Part shown: positions 43,790 through 55,093 of the stretch, in pieces
Position numbering within the stretch: the stretch's first letter is position 1
How the letters are laid out: each line of letters starts with the position of its first letter
From: Acetobacter pasteurianus subsp. pasteurianus LMG 1262 = NBRC 106471
GTDB lineage: Bacteria; Pseudomonadota; Alphaproteobacteria; Acetobacterales; Acetobacteraceae
DNA: 64,000 bases
Assembly (NCBI RefSeq): GCF_000285275.1
Contig: NZ_CADO01000139.1
Location: forward strand, 186,001-250,000
Direction: 5' to 3'
Program-made: the position numbers and the translations under genes
Notes under the pieces: model-generated
Database searches by the model: none
The model's input: only the letters and a program-made list of their open reading frames with translations
Told to the model about the DNA's origin: nothing

Positions 43790-44821
43790 ATGAGGCGAGT
43801 TTTTCTGCGGATCATGCTGGTGATCAGCCTGCTTTTTGTAGGGCTGACACAGCAGGCACGGGCCGGAACCCCGGTGCGTATTGGATATATTCCTGTTCTG
43901 GGGTCATCCGCCCTGTTTGTTCTGGATGGTGAGGGCTGGGCCAAGCAGGCCGGGTTAGACTTGCAGCTTGTGCGCTTTGGTTCTGGCCCTCAGGCTATTC
44001 AGGCCTTGGTATCCGGGCGGATTGATGCCTACGTGGCAGGTGTGTTGCCGTTGCTGCAGGCCCGTGCGCATGGTGTGGATGTTAAGGTTGTAGCTTCTGG
44101 CTCGGTTGAAGAACTGGAGCTGGTGGCCCGTGGTCCACTGGCGCAAATGGTGCCAGAAGGGCAGGAAGGCGGCCTTTCTGCTCAGGTCATTAAGGATGGC
44201 TTTGCCAAGTTCAAGCAGGAGCAGGGCCATCTGCCGCGTGTTGCTGCACAGCCAGCCGGTTCTGTGCCGGATATCATGCTGCGTTACTGGCTGCAAAAAC
44301 GCCTTGATATTGCGCAGCCTGCCTCTGTTATCAACATTGCCGGTGTAGATATTGATGCCGCACAGCAGGCTTTTCTGGCTGGCGCGGTAGATGCCGCTGT
44401 GTTGCGCGAACCTTCTTTAACCGTTGTTAAAACCCGCATTCCAGATGCACGTATTCTGGCCACCGGGCATGATATGCTGCCAGATCAGCCGGGTTCTGTT
44501 CTGGCTATTGTAAAGCCAACAGAAGTGCCTTGGGCAAAAACACTCACAGGCCTGTTTGTTAAAGCCAACACCTTGGTGGCCCAGCACCCGGATGAAGCCG
44601 CTCCTTTTGTGCGCACGGCACTTGGTGGCGGTATGCTGAAGGAAGAAGTGTTGCAGAAAGCCCTTACGCGCTCTGCCCAGCATTTTGTGAGCGATCCTGC
44701 GCGTATTGTAGAAGGCGTGCGCCAGTTGCAGGATTTTGAGGTTGAACAGGGGCTTTTGCGCAAAGCCGAGCCAGTGGATGGCCTGTTTGATCTGGAGATG
44801 TGGAAGCAGAGCCAGCAGTGA
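43790..44821 (+). CDS. ABC importer substrate-binding protein, nitrate/sulfonate/taurine type
   Basis: 343 residues from ATG 43790. A signal peptide (MRRVFLRIMLVISLLFVGLT, cleavage after QARA) is followed by an SsuA/NMT1-like fold: RIGYIPVLGSSALFV, then GSGPQAIQALVSGRIDAY. The frame opens at ATG 43760, but the predicted transcript start lies only about 3 nt before that codon, and 43790 gives a clean signal peptide. The ligand is probably a sulfonate or similar small compound; the sequence does not tell which. Confidence 0.85.
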   Translation: MRRVFLRIMLVISLLFVGLTQQARAGTPVRIGYIPVLGSSALFVLDGEGWAKQAGLDLQLVRFGSGPQAIQALVSGRIDAYVAGVLPLLQARAHGVDVKVVASGSVEELELVARGPLAQMVPEGQEGGLSAQVIKDGFAKFKQEQGHLPRVAAQPAGSVPDIMLRYWLQKRLDIAQPASVINIAGVDIDAAQQAFLAGAVDAAVLREPSLTVVKTRIPDARILATGHDMLPDQPGSVLAIVKPTEVPWAKTLTGLFVKANTLVAQHPDEAAPFVRTALGGGMLKEEVLQKALTRSAQHFVSDPARIVEGVRQLQDFEVEQGLLRKAEPVDGLFDLEMWKQSQQ

Positions 44822-45582
44822 GGGATAAAGTTTCGTTTTCAACAAAATGGGCGTTAGGTCTTATCGGGCTTATCGTCTTTTTTGGAGGGTGGGAGGCAGC
44901 AATCCGCACAGGGTTGCTGCCTTCTGGTATGGTGCCTGCTCCCAGTTCACTTGGGCCAGCCTGGCTGGATGAAGTGCGCGGGGGTTTTTGGCAACAGGCC
45001 ATTCTGGATAGTCTGCATCATTATCTGTTGGGCCTGCTTATTGGTTCCGTGCTGGGGGCTGGCTTAGGCATTCTGTGCGGCATGGTGGCCGTTGTGGATG
45101 GCTTGCTGGAAGGTATTGTCCGGCTGCTGCGGCCTGTGCCGGGCTTGGCATGGGTGCCTTTTGCCATTTTGTGGTTTGGTCTGAACACATCTGGCGCCAC
45201 GTTTGTCATCGCCATTTCAGTTTTCTGGATCAACTTTTACGCGGCGCATAGTGCCGTGCGCGGGGTAGACCCGGAGTTGTATGAACTGGCAGCCGCTTTT
45301 GGGCATGGTGGCTTTTTTGGCCGCTTGTTCAAAGTGGTGCTGCCTGCGGCTTCTCCCGGCCTTATGTCTGGTCTACGCACAGGGCTGGGGCAGGGCTGGA
45401 TGTCTGTTGTGGCGGCGGAACTGTTTGGTGTTCCCGGTATTGGTGCGCGAATGATGCAGGCCTCCAGCTTGCTGGCAACCGATGTTGTGGTTGTTTACAT
45501 GCTCACCATGGCGCTGCTTTATGCGGTAACCGATTTTCTGTTCGGGTTTGTAAGAAAGCGCGTGCTGAGGTGGCAACCATGA
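44818..45582 (+). CDS. ABC importer permease, SsuC/TauC type
   Basis: 254 residues with six predicted TM helices and the EAA loop (ELYELAAAFGHGGFFGRLFKVVLPAASPG, about residues 150-180) that docks with the ATPase. It starts at GTG 44818 by GTGA overlap with the binding-protein gene; an upstream GTG at 44800 has GGAG too close to it. It overlaps the ATPase gene by 4 nt. Confidence 0.9.
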   Translation: MRDKVSFSTKWALGLIGLIVFFGGWEAAIRTGLLPSGMVPAPSSLGPAWLDEVRGGFWQQAILDSLHHYLLGLLIGSVLGAGLGILCGMVAVVDGLLEGIVRLLRPVPGLAWVPFAILWFGLNTSGATFVIAISVFWINFYAAHSAVRGVDPELYELAAAFGHGGFFGRLFKVVLPAASPGLMSGLRTGLGQGWMSVVAAELFGVPGIGARMMQASSLLATDVVVVYMLTMALLYAVTDFLFGFVRKRVLRWQP

Positions 45583-46388
45583 GTGCAAAACATAGCGTTG
45601 CCAGCTTGGATAATGTTGGCCTCTCGCATGATGGTGGGGCCAATTTTGTACTGCGCAATGTCAGCCTGACCTTGGAGCAGGGGGAGTTTGTTGCGCTTTT
45701 AGGCCCATCGGGTGTGGGTAAATCCACGCTTTTGCGCGTGTTTATGGGGTTGATGCAGCCTACAGAAGGCACGGTAGGAGGTTCGGCCTGCACAACAGAT
45801 GCAGAGGAAACAGGCACCAAACGGCGCAGGCGTGCCTTGGTGTTTCAGGATGCGCGGCTTATGCCGTGGCGCTCTGTGCTGAAAAATGTTGAGTTCGGGC
45901 TGGAAGGCTTGGGCCTGACGCGTGAAGAAAAGCGTACCCGCGCCATGGATGCGCTCAAGCTGGTAGGGCTGGAGGAAGCTGCAGACCGGTGGCCGCGCCG
46001 TATGTCCGGCGGCCAGCGCCAGCGTGTGGGGGTTGCCCGTGCTTTTACGGTAAACCCTGATCTGCTGTTGATGGATGAGCCTTTTGGCGCGCTGGACCCC
46101 ATTACACGCAGCAGCCTGCAGGAAGAGCTCCAGCGTATCTGGCAGCAAACACATAAAACCGTGCTGTTTGTTACGCATGATATTGAGGAAGCCTTGCGCC
46201 TAGCAACACGTGTGGTGGTGCTGGCAGGTGGTCCACCAGCAGGCATTACGGGTGAAATTGCCATTACGATGGATGAACGGAACCCCGAAAGCACGGTTTT
46301 TAGAACCTATGCCGCCCGTTTGCGGGCCATGATTGCGGGGGAAAAAGACCCCGGTGGCGCTCCGTACTGGCGTTCTGCTGAAATTTAG
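45579..46388 (+). CDS. ABC importer ATPase, SsuB/TauB type
   Basis: 269 residues. Walker A is GPSGVGKST (residues 42-50), the signature is MSGGQRQRVGVARA near 142, Walker B is LLLMDEPFGALD near 165, and the switch His is in FVTHDIEEAL. Between beta strands the segment GGSACTTDAEETGTKRRRR is longer and more basic than usual. The frame opens at GTG 45570, but ATG 45579 has GAGG 8 nt upstream and an ATGA overlap with the permease. Confidence 0.92.
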   Translation: MSAKHSVASLDNVGLSHDGGANFVLRNVSLTLEQGEFVALLGPSGVGKSTLLRVFMGLMQPTEGTVGGSACTTDAEETGTKRRRRALVFQDARLMPWRSVLKNVEFGLEGLGLTREEKRTRAMDALKLVGLEEAADRWPRRMSGGQRQRVGVARAFTVNPDLLLMDEPFGALDPITRSSLQEELQRIWQQTHKTVLFVTHDIEEALRLATRVVVLAGGPPAGITGEIAITMDERNPESTVFRTYAARLRAMIAGEKDPGGAPYWRSAEI

Positions 46389-46471
46389 TTGAAAAGCATA
46401 TAAATAAACATAACACGGCATCCTTTGCGGGGTGTCGTGCGTTCACATGCAACAAAACGGGGAGACATCGC

Positions 46472-46705
46472 ATGAGCGATGACAACACAAAGGATTACGC
46501 GCTGGAAGAAGGTATTGGCCGTGTTCAGGATGGTGCGGAAGGCTTGTTCAGCCAGCTCCCCAGTTATGATGAAATGAATCCGGGCAAGCGTTGCGCTGCA
46601 ACAGAAGCAGTGAAAGATGTGGTGATTGACCGGCCATTCCTGATCCTGCCGGTTGTGGGGATTTTCAGCTTTATTGTTGGTGGCCTGCTGCGTCGGCGAC
46701 GCTGA
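46472..46705 (+). CDS. Small ElaB/YqjD-like membrane-anchored protein
   Basis: 77 residues. An acidic soluble part (MSDDNTKDYALEEGIGRVQD) leads to one C-terminal TM helix (about 53-72) and an RRRR end. This layout, with a short amphipathic region, a conserved VIDRPFLILP-like lead-in and a positive C-terminus, matches the DUF883/ElaB-YqjD group of ribosome-associated inner-membrane proteins, though without a clear glycine motif. GGGGAG is 9 nt upstream. The assignment is moderate. Confidence 0.65.
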   Translation: MSDDNTKDYALEEGIGRVQDGAEGLFSQLPSYDEMNPGKRCAATEAVKDVVIDRPFLILPVVGIFSFIVGGLLRRRR

Positions 46706-46769
46706 GGTTTTTTGATAGACGTCTTTCAGTCAGAAAAACTCTGCCTGAGAGTATGAAGGAGATGATTAC

Positions 46770-46946
46770 ATGCTGAAGCTGGCACTGTTTTTTCTGGTTA
46801 TTTCCCTTATTGCAGGGCTGTTCGGTTTTGGCGGCATTTCCACTGCAGCTGCGGGAATGGCAAAAATCCTGTTCTTTATTGCAATTATTCTTTTTGTTGT
46901 TTTCCTGGTGGTGGCCTTGCTGGCTGGGCGCGCCATTACAAAATAA
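46770..46946 (+). CDS. DUF1328 (YtjA-type) small membrane protein
   Basis: 58 residues, almost entirely hydrophobic, with two TM helices (about 4-20 and 30-52): [36 protein letters not shown], then LAGRAITK. The motif [17 protein letters not shown] is the DUF1328 hallmark. Function is unknown; relatives are often stress-induced. AAGGAG lies 9 nt upstream. It follows the ElaB-like gene by 64 nt and ends at a terminator. Confidence 0.88.
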   Translation: MLKLALFFLVISLIAGLFGFGGISTAAAGMAKILFFIAIILFVVFLVVALLAGRAITK

Positions 46947-46971
46947 CCGCTCTGGAATAATTAGAGCATGA

Positions 46972-47005
46972 AAAAACCCCCGGTCTGAAAAGGCCGGGGG
47001 TTTTT
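46972..47005. terminator. Bidirectional terminator
   Basis: AAAAACCCCCGGTC and GGCCGGGGGTTTTT (one G-U pair, loop TGAAAA) give a 14-bp stem with A and T tracts on both sides. It serves the DUF1328 gene on the plus strand and the efflux operon ending at 47032 on the minus strand. Confidence 0.9.
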
Positions 47006-47031
47006 GTTTGTGCTGCAGAGCTGCGCAGACC

Positions 47032-48597
47032 CTAGTTTTTGTCCTTCTGAATAAAGGAAGGCAGAAGCGGGTTGTCTGTTTGCATGGAATCTTTGCTGGG
47101 TAGGGAGGATGCATCCCACCCACCACCAAGAGCCTCAATCAGCGTTACGGAATCCAGAATACGGCTTTGCTGGATTTGCAGCGCCGTTTCCGCGTTGGAA
47201 AGGGCCGTTACTTCCGCCGTAATCACCGTGGTGTAAATCTGGGTGCCAGCCATGTACTGGTTGAAGGAAATCTGCACAGCCTTGTTGGCAGCTTCTACCG
47301 CAACGGCCTGCTGATTGGCCTGATCAGCCAGTACGCGCAGGTTGGCAAGCTGATCTTCCACCTGTTGCAGGGCGGTCAGCACTGTCTGGCGGTAGGCAGC
47401 CACGTAGTAATTATAATTGGTCTCGGCTTCACGCACGGCGGCTGTACGTGCACCGCCTTCAAACAGGGTTTCCGTGGCGGAAGCACCAAGCGCCCAAATA
47501 CGGTTGGCCACCTGCACCAGCGCGCCCACCGGGTCACCACTGTAGGAGTAGCTGGCTGTCAGTTTTACGTCCGGGTAAAAGGCGGCAAGGGCCGCGCCAA
47601 TCTGAGCGTTATATTCTTCCATCCTGCGTTCTGCAGCAGAAACATCAGGCCGACGTTGCAAGAGTTCGGAGGGCACAGCAACGGGAATGGCGGGAATATC
47701 CCGCGTAAGCGCACCGTGCGGGATGGAAAGATCTGCCGGGGCCTTACCCATTAAAATGGCAATGGCGTGCTCATACCCAGCACGCGCGGCATCTGTTGCT
47801 GTGGCTTGGGCGCGGGTTTGCTCAAGCTGCGTTTTGGCCTGCATCAGGGTGGTGGGATCTGCCGTGCCTGCATCATACTGGTTTTTGGTAATCTGGTAGG
47901 AGCGTTCGTAAAAATCTACGTTCTTTTGTAGCAGATCGTGCAGGCTGTCCTGATACCGCAGGTTAAAATAGGCTGTGGCCAACTGTGCCTGATAGGAGAG
48001 TTTGGCATTGGCCAGATCCGCCGCAGAAGCCTGAGCCTCGGTTACCTGAGCCTGAATCTGGCGGCGGATAGCGCCCCACAAATCCAGATCCCACGATGCC
48101 GAAGCGCCCATGGCATAGGTGTTTTCTGTGGTGTTGGAGGCAACGGATGAGGTTGTATCTCCGTAATTGATGATCGTGCCCGATGAGCGCGAACCACGGC
48201 CAGAGCTCTGCCGGTTGAAGGAGAGGGCCCCGCTTAAGGTAGGATACAGTTCAGCCCGTATGGCGTTAATGGCAGCGCGGGCATTGCGGTATCTGGCCTC
48301 ATACTGCGCCACGTTCTGGTTGTTGATTTCAACCTGAGATTCAAGCTGGTTCAACAACGGATCATTATACAGTGTCCACCACGCACCTTTGGGAATAGCG
48401 GCCAGGCTGGGCTGCGCGTAGTTCCAGCCCGGAGCAGGCTGCAGCTCCTTGAACTTGGGAGAGATAGTGGCGGAGGGCCGCTTGTAATTGGGGCCAACCA
48501 TGCAGCCCATCAGCACCAGTGGCGCCATAAGGCTGGCTGCGCGGCGAGACAGTTTTTTGTGTTTGAGCATCATGCTGGAAAAAGAAGGCGAAACCAT
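47032..48597 (-). CDS. Outer-membrane factor lipoprotein of the second RND system (NodT/OprM family)
   Basis: 521 residues. Lipoprotein signal ending LVLMGC (acyl-Cys32), followed by MVGPNYKRP, then two TolC-like repeats with ASASWDLDLWGAIRRQ and LLQRRPDVSAAERRMEEYN. It is translated by stop-start overlap (TGATG) with the mdtC-like gene, AGGA being 6 nt upstream; an internal ATG at residue 9 is less likely. It ends soon after LGGGW, as most of the family do, unlike its relative at 14122. It should serve as the exit duct for the MdtBC-like pump. Confidence 0.93.
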   Translation of the reverse strand: MVSPSFSSMMLKHKKLSRRAASLMAPLVLMGCMVGPNYKRPSATISPKFKELQPAPGWNYAQPSLAAIPKGAWWTLYNDPLLNQLESQVEINNQNVAQYEARYRNARAAINAIRAELYPTLSGALSFNRQSSGRGSRSSGTIINYGDTTSSVASNTTENTYAMGASASWDLDLWGAIRRQIQAQVTEAQASAADLANAKLSYQAQLATAYFNLRYQDSLHDLLQKNVDFYERSYQITKNQYDAGTADPTTLMQAKTQLEQTRAQATATDAARAGYEHAIAILMGKAPADLSIPHGALTRDIPAIPVAVPSELLQRRPDVSAAERRMEEYNAQIGAALAAFYPDVKLTASYSYSGDPVGALVQVANRIWALGASATETLFEGGARTAAVREAETNYNYYVAAYRQTVLTALQQVEDQLANLRVLADQANQQAVAVEAANKAVQISFNQYMAGTQIYTTVITAEVTALSNAETALQIQQSRILDSVTLIEALGGGWDASSLPSKDSMQTDNPLLPSFIQKDKN

Positions 48598-51500
48598 CAG
48601 CTATCCTGCCGGGAGGTGCGAGAAAAGAAGGAGCGCAGGCGTATTTTCTGAACACGCAGCCGCCACGTATCAAGCGTAAGATAAATAACAGGGGTGGTGT
48701 AAAGTGTAAGGGCCTGGCTGACGAGCAGCCCACCCACAATGGCAATGCCCAATGGGTGGCGCAGTTCTGCCCCATAGCCATTGGTGATCATCAGCGGGGC
48801 TGCCCCCAGTGCTGCGGCAGCGGATGTCATGATAATGGGACGGAAGCGCAGCAGGCAGGCGGTACGAATGGCCTCAAGTGAAGACATGCCATGTTCACGC
48901 TCTGCCACAAGGGCAAAGTCCACCAGCATGATGGCGTTTTTCTTCACAATGCCAATCAGCAGAATCACCCCGATCATGGCGATAAGCGAGAACTCTTCAC
49001 CCGCCAGTTGCAGCGCCAGCAGCGCGCCCACACCTGCGGAAGGCAGGGTGGAAAGAATGGTGAGCGGGTGCAGGTAGCTTTCGTACAGAATGCCCAGAAC
49101 AATATACACGGCGCATAGGGCCGCCAGTATCAGCAGGGGCTCATCATTCACGGCTTTCTGGAACTGTGCGGCATTCCCCGCAAAGCTGCCATGGATGGTG
49201 GAAGGCATGTGCAGCGTAACCTGAGCCGCATTGATAATCTGCGTTGCCGTGCTGAGTGAAACCCCTTTGGCCAGATTGAAGGAAATGGTGGAAGCCACCG
49301 CCATACCCTGATGGTTGACCGAAAGGGGGGTGCGTGTCTGCACAATCTGCGAAACCAGAGTAAGTGGCACCATGCTTTCTGATGATGTGCTGACAGCAGA
49401 CCCGTTGGAAGCCCCGGCACCTCCGGCCAGTGCGTTGGCAATCTGGTTTTTGAAGGATTCCGAACTCAGGGAGGATGCCGAACTACTGCCCGCTGCATCC
49501 AGCCCGGTCGTGTTGCGCACGCGTATGGTGTTGGATTGTGTGCCACCACCTGCTGTGCCACCGGCCACACTCACCCATACCTGCATCAGGCTATGGGGGT
49601 TGGACCACAGTACCGGATCGGCTTCCATAACCACACGATACTGATTGAGCCTGTTGTAGATGACAGAGGCCGCACGCTGGCCGAAGGCATCATACAGCGT
49701 GTTGGAAAGCAACTGAGGCGTGATGCTGACACGTGCGGAGGTATCACGGTCTATATCCACGCTCATGGCGGAACCGCCCTGCTGCACGTCGGATGAAAGA
49801 TCTGTCAGTTCCGTGTGATGGCGGAGCTCGCTCAGTAGTTTTTCAGTCCATGTATAAAGCTCGGAGGCGTTTTCACCCTCCAATGTATATTGGTAGGCGG
49901 CATTGCTCTGCCGGGCACCCGCACGTACGGCGCCGGGTTCCATTAAAAAGAAATCAGCCCCCACCAGCTTGCTCAGCCGCTTGCTGATACGGTTGATAAG
50001 GTCTGTTGGTGTATCCGAGCGCTTACTTTTGTCCTGCAATTGTAGGAACAGATTGGCTTGGTTGGAGGAACCTCGGCCGCCGATAAAGGAGGAAACACTT
50101 TGCACCTCCGGTTCCGCCAGAATGGCCTTTTGCACATCTGCCAGCTTTTTGCTGAGTGCGCCAAAAGAGATGGATTGATCGCCCTGCAAATGCCCCATCA
50201 ACAGGCCCGTATCTTCCACCGGGAAGAAGCCTTTGGGCATAAGAATAAACAGCGCCACAATCAGTGCCAGCGTAAAAGGCAGGCTTAGCAGCACAAGCTT
50301 GTTATGCCGCAGCGCTACATCCAGTGAATACGCATATCCAGCCTGCAGTTTATCCAGCGCACGCGTAATGCGTGCTGCCACGCGGGCAGAAAGCGGAGGG
50401 TGTTCCTGTGTTTCAAGCGCGGGGGCACGTGGGGCCAGCAGGTAAGCGGCCATCATGGGCGTAAGGGTGAGAGACAGCACCATGGAAATAATGATGGTGA
50501 TGCTGACCGTCATGGCGAATTCGTGGAACAACCGGCCCGCAAGGCCACCCATCAGCAGAATGGGCAGAAAAACCGCAATGAGCGAAATGGAAATGGAGAA
50601 AACGGTAAACGCTACCTCGCCACTGCCTTTTATGGCAGCCTCTCGCGGGGCAAGGCCTTGCTCTATGTAGCGGGCAATGTTTTCCACCACCACAATGGCA
50701 TCATCCACCACAAAGCCGGTGGAAACCGTAAGCGCCATAAGGGACATGTTGTCCAGCGAATAGCCAAACAGCGCCATCACCCCAAACGTGGCCACAATGG
50801 ACGCAGGCACCACAATGGCGGGAATAAGCGTCATTCTGACAGAGTGCAGGAACAGCAGCACCATCAGCACAACCAGCACCACGGAAATAACCAGCGTAAG
50901 CTGTGTATCCGCCAAAGAGGCACGGATGGTAAGGGAGCGATCAAGCCCCACATGCAAATCCACCCCACCGGGCAGGGCGACCTTGAGCATGGGCAGTTTG
51001 GCGTTGATTTGATCCACCGTGTGGATCACGTTGGCCCCGGCCTGCGGGAACACAACGGCAATAACTGAGTCCTGTCCGTTATAGTACCCGGCGTTGCGCA
51101 GGTCTTCCACGCTGTCACGCACTTGGGCAATATCGGCCAACCGCACGGGCCGGCTATTGCGCCATGCAATAATCAGATCCCGATAATCCTGCGCCTTGCT
51201 GACCTGATCATTCGTGTCCAGCGTAAAGCGCATGCCGCCTTGGTCAATAATACCTTTGGGGGTATGGGCATTGGCCGAGGCCAGGGCTGCGCGCACGTCT
51301 TCAAAGCTGATGCCGTAACGGTAAAGCGGCAGGGGGTTTATTTCCGCACGGATAGCTGGCAGCGCACTCCCGCTGATTTCTACCTGACCAACACCTGCTA
51401 CGGAGGAAAGGTGCTGCACCAGCACGTTGGTGGCATAATCATAAAGCTGCGGGCGCGTATGTGTATCTGATGTCAGGGTTAAGATCAGAATGGGCGCGCC

Positions 51501-51905
51501 GTTGGGGTTGGCTTTACGGTACGTCGGGTTTTGCCGCAGGGAGGAAGGCATATCTGCATGGGCAGCCTGAAGGGCGGCCTCCACATCTCGCGCAGCGCCG
51601 TTGATATCGCGCGAGAGGGAAAATTGCAGCATGATGCGCGTAGTGTTCTGCGAGGACTGTGACGTCATTTCCGTCACATCCGCAATCTGGCCCAGATGCC
51701 GTTCCAACGGGGCCGCTACGGAACTGGCAATTTCTTCCGGGCTGCCACCGGCCTGCGTGGCCTGCACCATAATGACCGGAAAATCCACATTCGGCAGGTC
51801 AGATACCGGCAGGGTGCGGTAGCCCAGAATGCCCCCCAGCAACATGGCCACCGTAAGCAGAATGGTGGCCACGGGCCGGTCAATAAACAGCCGGCTTATG
51901 CTCAT
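48597..51905 (-). CDS. mdtC: RND multidrug permease, MdtC/MuxC-like
   Basis: 1102 residues. TM4 has [17 protein letters not shown] with Asp401/Asp402, and TM10 has [15 protein letters not shown] with the conserved Lys (near residue 987), so the proton relay is complete. It follows the MdtB-like gene with a 4-nt overlap and pairs with it as a heteromultimeric pump. Residues about 779-840 form a Ser/Ala/Gly-rich low-complexity insertion (pieces such as [14 protein letters not shown] and [11 protein letters not shown]) in the second periplasmic loop. Substrates are unknown; MdtABC in E. coli exports bile salts and novobiocin. Confidence 0.92.
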   Translation of the reverse strand: MSISRLFIDRPVATILLTVAMLLGGILGYRTLPVSDLPNVDFPVIMVQATQAGGSPEEIASSVAAPLERHLGQIADVTEMTSQSSQNTTRIMLQFSLSRDINGAARDVEAALQAAHADMPSSLRQNPTYRKANPNGAPILILTLTSDTHTRPQLYDYATNVLVQHLSSVAGVGQVEISGSALPAIRAEINPLPLYRYGISFEDVRAALASANAHTPKGIIDQGGMRFTLDTNDQVSKAQDYRDLIIAWRNSRPVRLADIAQVRDSVEDLRNAGYYNGQDSVIAVVFPQAGANVIHTVDQINAKLPMLKVALPGGVDLHVGLDRSLTIRASLADTQLTLVISVVLVVLMVLLFLHSVRMTLIPAIVVPASIVATFGVMALFGYSLDNMSLMALTVSTGFVVDDAIVVVENIARYIEQGLAPREAAIKGSGEVAFTVFSISISLIAVFLPILLMGGLAGRLFHEFAMTVSITIIISMVLSLTLTPMMAAYLLAPRAPALETQEHPPLSARVAARITRALDKLQAGYAYSLDVALRHNKLVLLSLPFTLALIVALFILMPKGFFPVEDTGLLMGHLQGDQSISFGALSKKLADVQKAILAEPEVQSVSSFIGGRGSSNQANLFLQLQDKSKRSDTPTDLINRISKRLSKLVGADFFLMEPGAVRAGARQSNAAYQYTLEGENASELYTWTEKLLSELRHHTELTDLSSDVQQGGSAMSVDIDRDTSARVSITPQLLSNTLYDAFGQRAASVIYNRLNQYRVVMEADPVLWSNPHSLMQVWVSVAGGTAGGGTQSNTIRVRNTTGLDAAGSSSASSLSSESFKNQIANALAGGAGASNGSAVSTSSESMVPLTLVSQIVQTRTPLSVNHQGMAVASTISFNLAKGVSLSTATQIINAAQVTLHMPSTIHGSFAGNAAQFQKAVNDEPLLILAALCAVYIVLGILYESYLHPLTILSTLPSAGVGALLALQLAGEEFSLIAMIGVILLIGIVKKNAIMLVDFALVAEREHGMSSLEAIRTACLLRFRPIIMTSAAAALGAAPLMITNGYGAELRHPLGIAIVGGLLVSQALTLYTTPVIYLTLDTWRLRVQKIRLRSFFSRTSRQDS

Positions 51906-54900
51906 GGCGCGGAATGTCCATCAGCCGGAGGTGGGGCAGAAGGCTGGCTGTGCCGATGCCGCATGGCATTGAACTTATGGGCAAGCGTATCCAGCGCCAG
52001 ATAGATAACCGGCGTGGTGAACAGCGTAAGCAACTGGGAAAGTGCCAGCCCGCCAATAATGCTCAGCCCCAGTGGGTAACGCAGTTCCGAGCCTGTGCCG
52101 TGTGAGATGACCATAGGCACCGCGCCCAGCATGGCGGCAAGGGTTGTCATTAAAATAGGGCGAAAACGCAGTGTGGCGGCGGTGCGGATGGATTGCAGGG
52201 AGTCCATGCCATGCACACGTTCGGCTTCCAGCGCGAAGTCGATCATCATGATGGCGTTTTTCTTTACAATACCAATCAGCAGCACAATGCCGATAATGCC
52301 CATAATATCCAGATCCACGCCCGCAATCATCAGCGTAAGCAGCGCACCAATGGCGGCGGAGGGCAGGGTGGACAGAATGGTAACCGGGTGCACAAAGCTT
52401 TCGTACAGAATGCCCAGCACGATGTACACAGCTATCAGCGCCGCAGCCACAAGGAACAGCTCGTTACTGAGCGAGCCTTCAAACGCCGCCGCCGTGCCTT
52501 GGAACGATGTCTGGAAAGCCGAGGGCAGACCTATTTCCTTTTCCACCTTGCGGATGGCGGCTGTGGCATCCCCCAGCGCGTAACCATCGCTCAGATTGAA
52601 GGAAATGGTGGTGGCCGGGAACTGCCCAAAATGCGTGAGCAGCAGGGGAGCTGTTTCCTGCGTAACGGTGGTAACGGCAGCCAGTGGCACCAGCCCGGAG
52701 GTAGGCGAACGCGTGGGGCCAGAAACACTTTCCCCCGAATTGCCGCTAATACCCGGTAGGTAAAGCTGGGAGAGTGAGGTCAGGTTGGTCTGAAACTGCG
52801 GGTCTGCTTCCAGAATAACGCGATACTGGTTGGACTGCGTATAGATGGTGGAAATCTGCCGCTGGCCAAAGCTGTCATACAGCACGTTATCAACGGTTTG
52901 CGGCGTAATGGAATAACGCGCACCGGTGGCTCTATCCAGCGTAACCTTTGCCACCAGCCCGGATGCCTGCAAATCCGATGTCACATCAGAAAGCGCAGGT
53001 TCCTGCTTCAGGCGGTCCAGTAGTTTTGGCACCCATGTTTCAAAGGCGCTGTATTCTGGGTTTTCCAGCAGGAACTGGTATTGCGTGGCCGTAACCGTTG
53101 TATCCAGAGAAAGATCCTGAATAGGCTGCATATACAGTTTGATACCGGCGACCTGTGCGGTTTCATCTGCCAGTCGGCGGGCAATCTGTGCGGCAGTGCT
53201 TGTGCGGTCATCATGCGGTTTGAGGTTGATGAGGAACCGGCCCTGATTGAGTGTGGCGTTCTGCCCATCCACCCCGATAAAGGAAGACAGCGAAACCACA
53301 TCAGGGTCTTTCAGCAGCACTTTGGCCAGTTCCTGCTGATGCTCCTTCATGCTCTCAAAAGAGATGGTTTGCGAAGCAACGGAGATGCCCTGAATAACCC
53401 CTGTATCCTGCGCGGGAAAGAACCCTTTGGGGATAACCCACGCCAGCACACCCGTAAGCACCAGTGTGCCCACGGCCACGCATAGGGTGAGCACACGGTG
53501 GGCTAGCACCACATCCAGTATGCGGTCATACCCGGCAATCAGCTTTTCCGTGTAGTCTTCCATCCGGGCAGACCAGCGCTGGAATGCCGTGGTGGCCGAA
53601 CTGGCATCATGCACACGTTCGGAAAGAATGCGCGCACACATCATCGGCACCAGCGTAAGCGAGACCACAGCAGACAGAATGATGGTCACAGCCAGCGTAA
53701 GCGCAAATTCATGAAACAGGCGGCCCACCACATCGCCCATGAACAGCAGCGGAATCAGCACCGCAATCAGCGAGATTGTGAGCGAGATAATGGTAAAGCC
53801 AATTTCCCCGGCCCCTTTCAGGGCGGCTGTCATCCGGTCTTCTCCTGCTTCCACATAGCGGGAGATGTTCTCGATCATGACAATGGCATCATCCACCACA
53901 AAGCCGGTGGCGATGGTCAGGGCCATGAGAGACAGATTATCCAGCGAGAAATCCAGCAGATACATCACTGCCAGCGTGCCGATAATGGAAAGCGGCACAG
54001 ACAGGCTGGGAATAATGGTGGCGGGGATATTGCGCAGGAACACAAAAATAACCGCCACAACCAACGCAAGGGATAAAAACAGTTCACCCTGCACATCGGA
54101 AACAGAAGCGCGGATGGTGGTTGTGCGGTCTGTCAGCGGGGTAATATCAATGCCCGGAGGCAGCGTTTCCCGCAGGGCAGGCAGGGTGGCCTTTACGTTG
54201 TCCACCACGGAAATCACGTTGGCGCCGGGCTGACGCTGCACGTTCATGATAAGCGCAGGCGTCAGGTTGGACCACGCCGCAAGCTGTGTGTTTTCTGCGC
54301 CCACAACCACAGTTGCTACATCACGTAGGCGGATGGGCCCGCTGTTCTGGTAGGCGATAACCTGATTAAGCAGCACATCTGCGCTGGTAATCTGCCCATC
54401 CACCTGCAACGTGGCGGCCTTTTGCGGGCCATCAAACGTACCGGTAGGGGAGTTTACGTTCACGTTGCCAATGGTGGTGCGTAACGTGTCCAGATCCATC
54501 CCGTAGGATGTGAGCTTGGGAATGTTCACCCGCACCCGAATGGCCTTGCGGTTGCCGCCAGAAAGCGTCACCAACCCCACGCCGGAAATCTGGCTGATCT
54601 TTTGCGCCAGACGCGTATCCACGTAGTCTTCCACTTCAGGCAGCGGAATGGTGGAGGATGTAATGCCCAGCGTCAGCACAGGTGTATCGGCCGGGTTTAC
54701 CTTGGCGTAAACCGGAGGGGCTGGCAGATCTGTTGGCAGCAGGGAGTTGGCCTGGTTGATGGCCGCCTGAACTTCCTGCTCCGCCACATCAATGGATGTA
54801 TCCAGCGCAAAGCGCAGGGTAATAACCGATGCCCCACCAGATGAGCGGGATGTCATCTGGTCCAGCCCCGGCATCTGGCCGAACTGGGTTTCCAGCGGCG

Positions 54901-55093
54901 CAGTTACGGAGGTGGACATCACATCCGGCCCGGCGCCGGGGTAGAATGTTTCAACCGTAATGGTTGGATAATCTACCTGAGGCAGGGCAGAAACGGGCAG
55001 AAAATGGTAGCCCAGCAGGCCAGCCATAAAAATGGCCAGCATAAGCAGAGTAGTGGCAACCGGCCTGCGAATAAAAAGGGCTGAGGGGTTCAC
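51902..55093 (-). CDS. mdtB: RND multidrug permease, MdtB/MuxB-like
   Basis: 1063 residues with the standard duplicated 6-TM layout. TM4 has [17 protein letters not shown] (Asp pair near 400), TM10 has [15 protein letters not shown] with Lys, and [11 protein letters not shown] occurs near residue 40. It lacks the low-complexity insertion of the following permease. Translationally coupled by ATGA overlaps both to the adaptor gene upstream and the second permease downstream. Confidence 0.93.
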   Translation of the reverse strand: MNPSALFIRRPVATTLLMLAIFMAGLLGYHFLPVSALPQVDYPTITVETFYPGAGPDVMSTSVTAPLETQFGQMPGLDQMTSRSSGGASVITLRFALDTSIDVAEQEVQAAINQANSLLPTDLPAPPVYAKVNPADTPVLTLGITSSTIPLPEVEDYVDTRLAQKISQISGVGLVTLSGGNRKAIRVRVNIPKLTSYGMDLDTLRTTIGNVNVNSPTGTFDGPQKAATLQVDGQITSADVLLNQVIAYQNSGPIRLRDVATVVVGAENTQLAAWSNLTPALIMNVQRQPGANVISVVDNVKATLPALRETLPPGIDITPLTDRTTTIRASVSDVQGELFLSLALVVAVIFVFLRNIPATIIPSLSVPLSIIGTLAVMYLLDFSLDNLSLMALTIATGFVVDDAIVMIENISRYVEAGEDRMTAALKGAGEIGFTIISLTISLIAVLIPLLFMGDVVGRLFHEFALTLAVTIILSAVVSLTLVPMMCARILSERVHDASSATTAFQRWSARMEDYTEKLIAGYDRILDVVLAHRVLTLCVAVGTLVLTGVLAWVIPKGFFPAQDTGVIQGISVASQTISFESMKEHQQELAKVLLKDPDVVSLSSFIGVDGQNATLNQGRFLINLKPHDDRTSTAAQIARRLADETAQVAGIKLYMQPIQDLSLDTTVTATQYQFLLENPEYSAFETWVPKLLDRLKQEPALSDVTSDLQASGLVAKVTLDRATGARYSITPQTVDNVLYDSFGQRQISTIYTQSNQYRVILEADPQFQTNLTSLSQLYLPGISGNSGESVSGPTRSPTSGLVPLAAVTTVTQETAPLLLTHFGQFPATTISFNLSDGYALGDATAAIRKVEKEIGLPSAFQTSFQGTAAAFEGSLSNELFLVAAALIAVYIVLGILYESFVHPVTILSTLPSAAIGALLTLMIAGVDLDIMGIIGIVLLIGIVKKNAIMMIDFALEAERVHGMDSLQSIRTAATLRFRPILMTTLAAMLGAVPMVISHGTGSELRYPLGLSIIGGLALSQLLTLFTTPVIYLALDTLAHKFNAMRHRHSQPSAPPPADGHSAP

